NCBI GenBank assembly: GCA_903813345.2
Contig: CAIIXF020000004.1
Span: forward strand, 10,238,196-10,302,195
DNA from: Owenia fusiformis
Taxonomy: Eukaryota > Annelida > Polychaeta > Sabellida > Oweniidae
DNA length: 64,000 nucleotides
Direction of reading: 5' to 3'
Numbering within the stretch: the first letter of the stretch is position 1; every line of letters starts with the position of its first letter. The notes under the pieces are model-generated. The model was not told where the DNA came from. It saw only the letters and a program-made list of their open reading frames with translations, and made no database searches. Made by a program: the position numbers and the translations under genes. Below, piece by piece: positions 43,377 through 54,240 of the stretch.

Positions 43377-44949
43377 AGTTCTGAAAAATATTTGTTTATA
43401 ATTAATTCAATGAATGCATTCGACCATTTGCAACCACAACTGACTTCCGAATCACAAGTGTCAGTGGGTTACTTGGCGTTCATACATGTTAATTTGCAGT
43501 TATTTGTTTCACTGTTTATATTTGAAAGTTAATAATTAAGGGTTTGCGTTATCTTTCAGATATAAGAGAGATTCAGCTACACGCATTTAGCAAAACTTGA
43601 ACGTGTGATATTGTGACCCTAAGCAACATTTTTCCCCCATCCAACGGTTTATAATAATAACAACTTACCTAAGATCTTTATACTAAACTAGTCAAATTTA
43701 AAGACAACTTTGAGAGATATACCCCCAGGGAAAAATAAGTTTTACGCGTTCACCTAAAGAACGTGTAGCTTAACCTCTCTATTGTTTTATTACAGTTGGC
43801 GGCGATCGTGACAATTTCGAAGACAAAAAGCTCTATATTAGCAATATTGAAATAGATTTATTGTTTTTGGATATTCAAAATATATAAGTTTATATTGTTA
43901 CAGTTTATAGCATGCTCTTTTATTAATTTCGATATAAAAATGTTTCACTGCTGCCGCTGCAGATGTTTATTTCTTATGAATATTTAGCAAATATATCACC
44001 CTATTGTGGTGAATACCTGTACATCTTTCACAAGTGATACTAGTATTCCACGAGTCCCCCTGGCAAATCCTGGCTACGGGCCTGGGTATTAACCGAAAAT
44101 AAATGAAATATTTGTTTTATTATATGACTGTCCAGCTTATATCCTCAATAATACCTTGGGAAGACAAGATTAATCTTGCTCACCATGTCGGAGCTATTCA
44201 TGATTCAATACTCAGTAATGATACTGGGATTTTGTCACATTCTTGTCATGAAAAATGTATTGAGCGTTTTGTGAAGAGAGAAAATTGGATATTAAATTAT
44301 GATATAAACCACCCTATCATTACAAAATAATTTCATGCAATGTTTTATTGCATTATAAAATTGAAGAATGTCAGTAATGGAACTGAATGGGTGAGATTCG
44401 GGCCCATGGTCAGTTTTTCTACATTTTGAGCAGTGAACACTTGCTTTTGGGCGAAAGTTGTCATTGTTAAATGTGACCCCTGGAATTTTTCAAAAACTGA
44501 CCCCCTTGATATTTCTGCCGGACCTGACCTTCCAAAGAAGTCTACCCTAGACGCACCGAGACATGCTTCGCTGATGATTGACAGAACAAAATTAAGATTC
44601 CAAATGGCACCACAACGATGAATTGTTATGCAACACGTTTTGGTGTTAAAGAGATGATCGGACGCTTATAATGTTCTCCTCTCCACGGAATTGTGGGGTT
44701 AAAAGTATCATGTACATTTTACTTTACCAATCTTTACATGATTTACAAATATCTAACACTCGACATGTACATGTAGCTGTAACTACAATGCAACATTTCA
44801 GTCCCCGAGTCAAATGATCAAAAATAATTATGTTTTCATTCACGCCTTCCTGCTTTACATACAGTAACAGTATGTATGTAGGCTGCTATTGAAGAATATA
44901 CCAATAAACTCATTTCAGCGGGTACCATAGTCACACTACTCTGTCCACA
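43377..44949. other. No supported gene; GGGG-family repeat near 44390-44560
   Basis: A 75-aa frame (44103-44330, with CHEKCIERFVKRENW) lies downstream of an AG but has no recognised domain. 44046-44090 and 44390-44560 carry GGCCCATGGTCAG/CCCCTGGAATTTTTC-type sequence related to the repeats near 9440 and 30110. Confidence 0.35.
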
Positions 44950-45190
44950 AACCGTAGCCTGTATTTCTTTAAAAAGAATACAGGCTGCAGTAAAGTTGCA
45001 AATGGAGGACGTTCGTTTATTTCCATATTTCTGATTTACTACTAGTACATGTATATATCAAATATATTCATCAAGCAGTTTGTATTTTATTATAACCAGA
45101 AAACCCCATAGACAAAGATAAAGAATACCTCTCCATTTGCATCTTCACTGCAGCTTGTATTCCTTTGAAAAAATACAGGCTACAGTATGG
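44950..45190. repeat. Palindromic element with nested hairpins
   Basis: GTAGCCTGTATTTCTTT...AATACAGGCTGCAGT (44955-44995) mirrors 45140-45186 (CTGCAGCTTGTATTCC...ATACAGGCTACAGT). Each arm is itself a hairpin. Confidence 0.7.
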
Positions 45191-45547
45191 GGGCAGGTTA
45201 GTGTGATGGTGGATTATTGGACCGCCCGAGGACGGATTCTGGGGGAGATGACTTAGAAAATGTCTTGAGACATCACCAGTTATGTACACGTATTGTTTTA
45301 TTGGTTTTGGGAAGGTTAATATAGGTACGGGTTAACATGTTTTGTGGTTCCCATACACGTTCATATGTCTCATACGTTATGGTAATCCAAAGAAACATAA
45401 ATATAGGGTGTTCTGGGATTGATCATTTCTAGTACACGTAATAGTTTGTGAGACGATAATAAGGTTAGCTTGTATGTGGGTGGTTCCGTTGTCTGGTTTG
45501 TTATTTTGGTTGTTTATCGGTGTGTATTTGCTTGGCATATTTCTTGT

Positions 45548-45620
45548 TACCCTTTGCATTCGTTTGACTTCACTTCTTAAAAGAGAGCTTCGTCTTTAAC
45601 TAGACTCTGCACGCAGGGTA
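45548..45620 (+). mobile_element. 73-bp mini-element with 9-bp target duplication, copy 2
   Basis: Same ends (TACCCT...AGGGTA) and nearly the same sequence as 13816-13893, lacking 5 bp in the middle (CGTCTTTAAC versus CGTCTGTAGTTTAAC). It is flanked by the exact 9-mer ATTTCTTGT at 45539-45547 and 45621-45629. It interrupts the PLE pseudogene, so it moved after that element arrived. Confidence 0.8.
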
Positions 45621-46169
45621 ATTTCTTGTACGTGTGGTGATTCGACTTTGTTGTAAGTGTTAGGGCCGGAGAGTTGTCTTATTGCCTCTGTTTGGTTGTC
45701 TGATTTGTTTTGAACAGTGACGGCTCCTCCTTTATCTTTGTTGGTTGTTTTTTAATTGTTTTAAAGCTGTTTGTTGTGGTTTGGATTGATTATTTTGGTA
45801 GGTGGGTATATTGATTTGTTTAATTTCCCTCTCTATATTGTTGATATATTTCTCTAGTTTGGGTCAAGTAGAGACAGGAGGTATGAATGTGCTTTTGTTT
45901 TGGAATTGGTGTTTTGAGCGTTTGTTGTTGTGAAACATCAATTTTAATCTCAATCTTCTAGTAAAATCTGAGATGTCAGCGAGGTAATGTTGTACATTTT
46001 TTGGGTCGGGTGTGGGTATGAACTTCAGTCCTTTAGTGAGGACTGAAATTTCTGTGTTTACAACCAGTTTGGTTTTGGCTGCTTGTTTCTTAAGAATTAT
46101 GCTTGTGTTCCTATGTTTGATATAGGATCTATGTAGTTTGTGTTTTCTTTTTCTAGTCATATTTGGCAA
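45600..46169 (-). pseudogene. PLE reverse transcriptase N-terminal fragment
   Basis: From 46169 downward it reads NTEISVLTKGLKFIPTPDPK, FTRRLRLKLMFHNN and NKSTFIPPVST, a signature of PLE RTs. After a stop, another frame gives ALKQLKNNQQ, and after a further frameshift KDKGGAVTVQNKSD with EAIRQLS and YNKV. That is the conserved ADKGG block that precedes the RT palm. At least two frameshifts make it non-functional. Confidence 0.75.
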
Positions 46170-46560
46170 GTGTTGCTATAATATGAATGATTGTGGAGTT
46201 GTTGTTGGTGGTGTGTATTGTTCTCTGAGATGTTTTGTATTAAGCGAAAGCAGCTGCGTTGAAATCATGGGATCAGTGATTTGGAACTCGCTAATGATAT
46301 GCAGTGTTAGCGGTGTAATTGTAGAGATGGTATCTCGATTGTTATGTAAGTTGGTTTGTGAAGTGTGAATAGGTGAACTATTTTTAGTTTGTATGGCGTT
46401 ATGTTTAACGTTTTAGATGAGGTTTAAGGGGCGTTTTGGAGTTGTTTTCTGTTCTTCATCAGCGGCTTGGGGGCAACCAAACTCTTCAATTACAAACGTT
46501 AAAACCAAACAACACTTCTACTACTAGTGCCAACCAAGCTCAAAACCAATGACAATATTT

Positions 46561-47829
46561 ACCCTTTCAGGCCCGAAGCCATTCCAGAGTGATGGGGGCA
46601 GCGGGTCCACATTAAACAACATTGGTCAACACTTAAGTTAAAAGAGCTCAGAATTATGAAAAACTGCACGATTTTAAATAAACTTTGGAGAAAGGCGTGC
46701 TTGAACCCCCCCCCCCCTCTCTGACTACGGGTCTGACTTTGTCAAATGCCATGGAGGTCGATTGCAATGATATTCGAGGGTCGCCATTTGAATGAGAGAA
46801 AGGCATAGATTAAATATTAAAACTTTCCCACATTTTCACGTCTTTGCCTCTCTATGTTTTATTTTTATTTTCTTAGGAAAAAGCTAAATATATAAGGATA
46901 TGTGACTTGATCCAATACCTCCAAAGGTCTCAACAGTTTAAAATTATTTTTGAAAAACCTATCCCACAGAAATAATACCGGAGGAGGTGGAAATGACTTC
47001 GAAGCCCTGAAAATTAATGTTACCAAAGTCCGGGACCAAAGTACACGCACGTTTGCGTATATGGATTGAATACTTCACGTGGCAAAAGTTCTAAACTAAC
47101 TATGAAAAAAATTCAATTGGCGATCCTGCCAGGCACACATGCACTCTTCGAGAGCGTTATCATTTCTATACTTGAATCAATTATCAGCAAACTTTATGAA
47201 TAAAATCAATTGTACGCTACATGGAATTCCTTGTAGGCTAACTCCTGTTAAAATTAGTGTAAATAAAACACAAGTATATCAAAATGAAAAATCGATGGAT
47301 TAATAAATATTGCAAACATATAAATCCGCTCATTAAGGAATAACAATTAACAGAACTTGAAAAAATGTTCATGCCTTATTATAGGAACATTCACTGGTTT
47401 AATCTCCCGACACCATTGTGTGATCTACTGCAAGTATTATCCTTTGGAATACCAAAGGGTTAGATAAAGTGAGCCATCTCGATGCAGATAATACCTGAAA
47501 ATCCGTCTAGAACAAGTAACAATAACAAAAACAATTAACAGATTCGTGCCAATTAATTAATTATCGGACTATGCATGGATTTTTCATAGTTTATGCTTGC
47601 TTCAAGTTGCAAGCAACTGCGTACCCCTCTCTTGTCAGTAAACATAGGTCGGAAGAAATCATCATGAGATTTTGACATTGTACTTGAGGCAATTTTCATG
47701 AACTATAAAATAAACACCGCCGTGTTAAATTCTTGACGACTCATTTAATCTGCGATATATTGACTGTGTTGTTGTAACCAATTTCAAGGGGAACCCGTAA
47801 AACAGTATACAAATATATTATACAATATA
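46561..47829. other. No gene; contains a 92-bp segment shared with 50186-50278
   Basis: 47382-47473 (starting TAGGAACATTCACTGGTTT) appears identical to 50186-50278. 46570-46735 is a GGGG-family fragment (GGCCCGAAGCCATTCCAG, then a C-run at 46709-46720). Otherwise AT-rich. Confidence 0.5.
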
Positions 47830-49630
47830 TAACAGGCCCGTAAGACACTTTTCTCCAAGGGGGGTGCGGTTTTTAGCTTACTAAAGAGAATATAATTTTT
47901 TTTGCCGCGTAAATCAAATCGCGTAAGACAGAGGGGGGGGGGAGGGGTCAGTTTCTACCTATATTGGTTTGGAATTAACAAATGCATGCAACTTCCAAAC
48001 GTCCCAATTGTTTTGTGGAGGGTGTGAAGAGTGGTCCACTCCCCCTAGAAAATTTTAGTTTTGAGATGCTATTTAGTGCTTTCTGGGCACTTTCAAAGTG
48101 TAAGTTTCTAAGTAGTACCACCACGGGAATAAGAGTTGAGTGAATAAAAAACCGAGCATTCAGAGGGGTCTGGGGGTTCTCCCCCAGGAAAATTCTGAAA
48201 TTTGGTTGTATTTGGAGCGAAATTGCAACCATCTGGTACGCCTGTGCGTTATGAGTCAATAAGAAAAATGTGAATTTTTTTCAAATTCTTTTGGGGGTGT
48301 CAAAGAGGATGAGAGGGTGAAATGGGGTGGGGTGCCAGTAGGGGAGCAAGGGGTTGTCCCCCAGAAACATTGACCATATCAAGGTGCTATTTGATGATGT
48401 CTGGGCACTTAAAAAATGTCTGAGACAATACATGAAATTCAGAATATTTTCTTTTGTTATGTGGGGATTGTGAGGGGTGGCTTACTCTCCTAGAAAATTT
48501 TACAATTTAAAGATGATATTTGGTGCTTCTGGGCACTTTTAAAGTGTATTAGTCAATAAAAACATTGAAAAACAATCACAATTTTTTCAAATTTTGGGGG
48601 TGTCAAAGGGGGGGGGAGGGGTGCCAGAGGGGGAGGTGGGGCTGGGGTGCCACAGGGGGAGAAAGTGTTTGTCCCCCATATCAAAATTTACAATATGAAG
48701 GTGCTATTCGATGAAGTTTGGGCACTTTAAAAGTGTCTGTGCTATAAAAGTGCCTATTTCCCAAGAAAATTTTACAATTTTAAGATGCTATTTGGTGCTT
48801 TCTGGGCACTTTCAAAAGGTATGAGTCAATAAAAAAATTTGAAAGTGCCCTCAATAATTTTTTTTTGGGGGGGGGGGTGTTAAGGGAGGGGGCTGCCAGA
48901 GGGGGAGGTGGAGTGGGGCTGCCAGAGGGGGAGGTGGAGTGGGGATGCCAGAGGGCGAGTAAGTGTTAGTCTTCCAGAATCATTAACTTTATCAAGGAGC
49001 TATTTGATGATGTCTGGGCAATTTAAAAGTGTCTGAGACAATACATAAAACAAATTCAGAACTTTTCCATTGTTTTGTTTGGGGTGTGGGGGTGGCCCAC
49101 TCCCCCTAGAAAATTTTACAATTTTACGACGCTATTTGGTGCTTTCTAGGCACTTTCAAAGTGTATGAGTCAATTAAAGAATTTGAGAAAATCACAATTT
49201 TTTTTAGGGGGGGGGGGGGGGGTCAAGGGGGGGGGGGCGCCAGAGGGGGGGGGGTTTATGCAAGTGCAAGATGCAAGAGGGGGAGTAAGTCCCCCATAAA
49301 CACTAACTATATCAAGGAGCTATTTGATGATATCTGGGCACTTTAAAAGTGTCTGAGACAAAACTCTAAAATAAATTTAGAACTTTTCCATTGTTTTGTG
49401 GGGGGTGTGAGGGGTGGCCAATACCCCTAAAAAATTTTACAATTTTAAGATGCTATTTGGTGCTTTCTGGGTACTTTCAAAGTGTATGAGTCAATGAAAA
49501 AAAAATTACAAAAAAAATATTTTTCAAAAAAAACTTTTTTTCAAATTTTTTTTTCAAATTTATTTTGGGGGGTGACAAAGGGGGGTGCGGTCGCACCCAT
49601 CGCACCCCCCCCCCATCTGACGGCCCTGTA
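47830..49630 (+). repeat. G-rich tandem array, about 300-bp units
   Basis: GAAAATTTTACAATTTTAAG followed by ATGCTATTTGGTGCTTTCTGG recurs near 48048, 48499, 48768, 49112 and 49429. It alternates with a related half-unit (CAAGGAGCTATTTGATGATG, TCTGGGCACTTTAAAAGTGT). Between them are G-runs of 8-17 bases. The outer ends ACAGGCCCGTAAGA and TCTGACGGCCCTGTAT are inverted, so the array may be the inside of one element. Confidence 0.8.
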
Positions 49631-49934
49631 TAAGAACGGAATGTTAAAGTATGAAAATTCCCCTCATTCGTGATCCGGAATCGAGTCTTAATAGGAAAAC
49701 AGATATGATAGATAATTCTACTTGAATTAAAGGGGAAAGTTTACTATCCAACCTCGGAATTCAAGAATGCACTTTCCGTGCTGATTTTATTTGCCAGTCA
49801 CATAAGGCATGTAAGGCTCAGGACGCATGGGCTCTGTCATATCATCCTATCTAATGAAATGTGTGTTTGAAATCTAATTATTACAATTAAGGTTTAGGTC
49901 TTCAAAATTATTCACGTTACATTTCAAAATGTAT

Positions 49935-50335
49935 CTCTTATAAAAATCATATTTGTCCCCGATTTCCCCTGTCATTCTGATTTCCAGACCAGTGTCGGGG
50001 GATTAAACCAGTAAAATGTTCCGATCGTCACATCATTCGATGCACCGAGAGGTTTCACAGATTCATACATGCAGCAATTATTATTGGAAGAATCGATATA
50101 TGGAATGTACATGCATACTGTGCTGAATATACAGTATGCATGTATGAATCCGTGAAATCCCTCTGTGTATCGAATGTTGCGACGATAGGAACATTCACTG
50201 GTTTAATCTCCCGACACCATTGTGTGATCTACTGCAAGTATTATCCTTTGGAATACCAAAGGGTTAGATAAAGTGAGACTCCAATAGATCAGAATGTCCC
50301 GACACAGGAAATCTGAATGACAGAACAAATATAAT
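49935..50335. repeat. Palindromic MITE of about 400 bp
   Basis: Left arm blocks GTCATTCTGATTTCC, GTGTCGGG, ATTAAACCAGT, CGATCGTC and TTCATACATGCA mirror the right arm blocks up to about 50330. A unique 60-bp piece (CATTGTGTGATCTACTGC onward) lies in the right arm and is shared with 47382-47473. Confidence 0.7.
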
Positions 50336-51862
50336 TTTGATGGCCAGAGACTAAATCTATGTGTGGGAGGTAGGGAACCGCACAATTTTGTAATTCCAAT
50401 GCTGCCCTTGTGTTTTATCAACGTTATACAACGATACAAACAAAACAGATCGTAATAAATCTTATTCTAATTTAATTCCAACATGAAATCTCAACCCCCA
50501 AACACTGGTGACATTTAAAATACTTTATCTAATTCATGTAATTCAAACGATAAAATCAAATCAAAATTAAAACATGCAAACAGGTATATCTGCTTATGGA
50601 GGAATATCCGAGGAAATGTGTGACGCTGGTTTTCAGCCCTACAGTACATCGGGCCTACATCGCCGCTTAATACCTGAAAAGCAACTTATCTGTTTATTAT
50701 AAATTATCAAATAATTTAACAATTAAGCAGAAACACAATGCATGCCAAACATTTATCTATCAAACCCAATATGGGGAATAACCACCACTTGAGGCAAGAT
50801 TCACAAACTATATCTCCACGGCTATAACTTGAAGAACGCCACTGACGGGTCTGTGCCCTTTAGAATGGGCCGTATTGTTCTTGTGTGTATCTTACCCACG
50901 GGAACCTACAAAACAGAAAAATATATAATTACATTGTGAAGAGGAAATCCCGTCGATATAAAACTCCCTAGAATAAGATACAAGCAGTGTAAACATCCAT
51001 ATTTGCAAAAAGTAACGATAAACCACTGTCAGTAAGTAGTTGTAGTACCATATGCGTATAGCTTTCGGAAAAGATGATAAAACGCAAAATATGATTGGAA
51101 TATATATATAGTATATATATGAAATCTGAGATCGATGATCTGATAGAAAATTTAAGGAAGGCGTTGAATCATAATTGAATGTAAGAGCAAAATAATAAAC
51201 ATGTACAACTGACGGATCTGGGTAAAGTTTATTAAAAATCTGCTGCAATTTACATATTGCAGTTTGTCTCAAATGATAGAGGTCCATGCCAGAACTTAGC
51301 CCAAAAGATATAGACACCTTTTCGAACGTGTTCGGGTATTTTAGAATAACAAATATTAAAAGTTTAGGATCCTGACACCATCTCTGTTAGTATTAATTCT
51401 AAGCCCATCGCTGACTGTGTATACTGTTTACACATTGCAAATTGTACTGTACAAGTATGGATTAGTATTAGTCTGCACATTATCGCATTTAAGTATTAAC
51501 AGAACAAGTTTCAAGATAATTGAATCATAATAGTCAACTATAAATGTGAATAACTCCACTGACAGGACAACTACACACTATTTTGACTGCTTACTTCGGC
51601 AAACGATCTATTCAAATTTGCACGACTGTAAACACATGGTCATGCGATGTTACTTTAGCATCGGAGAACTAACGCTTGTACATCTACAGAACTGTAGTTG
51701 CGACTCAGCACGACGAATCGTGCTGAGTCGCGAGTAGGAATTGAGCGAGCTACACGGGTCCCAGCTATGAGGCGCAAGTAGTAACTGTCCGTGACACGCG
51801 CACAGGTGGTTGACAGTGAACAATTAAGCGTGCCGAGTTACCGATGTCTATGCTCTGAGTAG
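50336..51862. other. No supported gene; 14-bp perfect hairpin at 51700-51731
   Basis: A 141-aa minus frame (50892-51317) is Tyr/Phe/Ile-rich without a domain. GCGACTCAGCACGA (51700-51713) and TCGTGCTGAGTCGC (51718-51731) form a perfect stem with a CGAA loop. Confidence 0.5.
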
Positions 51863-53029
51863 TCAATTTACATTAAAGCCGTACTGTATGTGGATTTTGA
51901 TATAATAGGTCCAAAAGACCCCACTAATGTTGATGATTCTGTTAAGTCAAGCCTAGAAAGCATTGAACAATGGTCAACTACTTGGAAACTACAGTTTAAA
52001 CCAGAAAAAAGTCATGAACTGATATTTCATAAACCTAGAACACGTATTAATGATATCAGTCCATCTAATCTTAATAGTATGGAAATAGTTAGAGCTGATT
52101 CCCATAAACACCTCGGTTTCACGTTTGATCCCTGCTTAACACACAAGCACCATATAAGTAACATCTATGATAACGTAACAAAAATGTTGAATCCATTTAA
52201 AAAACTCAAAAACAAAATAGGATCTAGTCATTTGGAGACAATCTTCAACTCCTTCATATTGCCCCATTTTGATTATGGTACCATCATTTACAATAGTTCT
52301 TCCAAATATCTACTTCAAAGGCTCGATAGATTATATTATAAAGCTGCTATCTACTGCTCAGGTTGTATTCACGGGAGCAGCACAGATAAAGTACTAACGC
52401 TACTTCAATGGCCATCTCTTGACACTAGAAGAAAAATGTTTATAAACAACTTTATGTACAAAATAGTACATGGTCCTAACCCTAAATTTCTTGATGACAT
52501 ATTTGATAAGTTCAAAAAACCAGAAACTCGAAACTTGCGTAACACTGATGAGTTCATTATACCAAAATGTTCTGAACGGTACAGAAATTCAGCGGTACCC
52601 TCTGCAATTTCCAACTGGTTAGCCCTGCCAAATACATTAAAGAGTAAAGCTACTATCCAGAATTTCAAGAAACATCAAAAACTGCTTTTCAAAAATCCAA
52701 TAAATGTCATCACAACCAGCAAACTGAACCTCACAAGGAGCCATGAGATAATAGTAAATAAATTCAGGGCCGACTTTTTATTTAAGGCCCAACTATATGC
52801 TCATAACTTTAGCAATATTGACAACCCAAACTGTTCATGTGGACATCCACAAACAGTTAAACACTTCTTTTTCCACTGTGCTCATTTGACACATGCCAGG
52901 GATGAATTTAATCAATACCTGAAAAACCCGATCCCTGAAATTTTTGACAGGCAAATCTCTCAGCATAAATATCTTGAAGTTCTGAAATATGGCTCAACTG
53001 AAATCTCTATCGAACTTAATTCGAAATGA
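51863..53029 (+). pseudogene. LINE reverse transcriptase C-terminal half
   Basis: It begins at the catalytic motif (LYVDFDIIGPKDP, in place of YADDxxI; the second Asp of the ADD box is replaced). Then come WKLQFKPEKSHELIFHK, HKHLGFTFDP (the YLGxxxD block), FILPHFDYGTIIYNS and a CSCGHPQTVKHFFFHC zinc-binding end. The organisation is like CR1/Jockey-group elements and distinct from the LINE at 26366. It lacks endonuclease and most of RT. Confidence 0.85.
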
Positions 53030-53295
53030 TGACCAGGCTAGCTTCCTTTATAAAAGCCAATATATGATTTTCCCTCCTTAAACATCTTTTATCTGCAGTA
53101 ACTGTTTCCCACGCCAAGCACCCCCCCCCCACACAACCCCAAAACTACTGTTAACATTGCTCCTTATATTATATTTCATTAAGTTCCATCAATTCTTCTA
53201 TAATGCCATGCATGTATTTGGCGATTGAAGATTTTGTAAATGTTATGTAATGAATGAGGATAATTAATAAATAAATAAATAAAAAAAAAAATATA
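51863..53295 (+). mobile_element. 5'-truncated LINE (second family)
   Basis: RT C-terminus, a short 3' UTR with a run of C (53119-53130) and a tail of AATA/AAATA units running into poly(A) at about 53262-53291. No internal stops up to 53029. Confidence 0.8.
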
Positions 53296-53319
53296 ATAGC
53301 TTTCCCACGGCGCACTTGG

Positions 53320-53816
53320 GCAGCTGAATAATAGTGACCCTTGAAACACGAATTAAGTCGATCAGCAGCTTACTTTTGGTCTTCAACTGTGTCTTCCATC
53401 AGTATCATCAATCCGTGCAAGTATTGGAGCGCTGAAATACTTCTTTTTCGATCAAGACTTGTAAATTGTTCATCGAGTTAATGTTTTTTCGACCCATTTC
53501 CAATATGGCGGTTTGCTAGGAGCGAGATACGCAACGAACGAAATGAATTTTGAGAATGAGTTAGGTTCGGACAACCTCCGGAGATTAACGTTGTCCGAGC
53601 AGAAAACGCCATATTGGAATTTTGCAGAAAAAACATTTACTCGACTGACAATTACAAGTCTTGATCGAAAAGGAAGTACTTCAGCGCTCCAATACTTGCA
53701 CAGAAGGATGATAATGATGTATGACATAGTTAGAGAACAAAAGTAAGCCGCTGATCGACGCTGATCGACTTAATTCGTGTTTCAAAGGTCACTACTATTC
53801 AGCTGTCCATTTCCCC
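53320..53816. repeat. Palindromic MITE of about 500 bp
   Basis: Arms of about 200 bp pair: CAGCTGAATAATAGTGACC, AACACGAATTAAGTCGATCAG, CAAGTATTGGAGCGCTGAA and CGATCAAGACTTGTAA with mirrors to 53815. The loop includes GGACAACCTCCGGAG. The overlapping 77-85 aa frames are artefacts. A small hairpin GAGAGCCAT/ATGGCTCTC follows at 53820-53848. Confidence 0.85.
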
Positions 53817-53849
53817 GTTCGAGAGCCATAAGTTTCAATGGCTCTCGAA

Positions 53850-54240
53850 GTGAGTAAGGCATACGTATAATAGTCCATGGTATGACTTCCGAATATGAAG
53901 GATCAGTAGCACACTGTAGTGCAACAACATTTGAAGCAATATTAATGAAGGTGTATATGTCTCGATTCTCTTAAAATATCATTTGCTGAAAAAACTTCCG
54001 GCTTTCGGGTCGAAAAATGTCTTTCATCGCAAGGGGTCAAAAAACGTAAATATTTTGATTCGAACTTTTATACATTTTATAAGACACAGACCGTTATTCT
54101 AAGCATACGAACAAAAAATAGATTATCATAATGCAAAAATATACTATACTTTTTCTGTAGATGTCGATGTTTAATTAATGTAATTACGCAAGTGTGTTTT
54201 TCAGATTTTGTTTGATTTTTCAAATATAAGCCATGGCGAT
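53850..54240 (+). repeat. Second copy of the 31934-32640 interspersed repeat
   Basis: Collinear with 31975-32060 and 32205-32470 through TGGTATGACT, TTTGCTGAAAAAACTTCC and GGTCAAAAAACGTAAATATTTTG. It has fewer internal duplications than the first copy. Confidence 0.65.

Larger units (their letters stand above)
45376..46560 (-). mobile_element. Decayed Penelope-like element
   Basis: The minus strand carries the N-terminal RT region of a PLE with frameshifts, interrupted by a 73-bp mini-element. Upstream on the minus strand (about 46430-46560) is a terminal-repeat-like segment with CCGCTGATGAAGAACAG and CCAAAACGCCCC. It is a different family from the PLE at 21223. Confidence 0.7.

Noticed and set aside
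46138-46368. 76-aa plus-strand frame with Cys and Val richness
   Set aside because: Antisense to the PLE RT remnant; no independent support.
46430-46560. Hammerhead ribozyme in the decayed PLE (CTGATGA present on the minus strand)
   Set aside because: No pairing stem could be formed between CTGATGA and the CCAAAACG segment, so I do not call a ribozyme there.
50892-51317. 141-aa minus-strand hydrophobic frame
   Set aside because: Tyr/Phe/Ile-rich composition typical of AT-rich noncoding DNA; no conserved motif and no membrane-protein family recognised.
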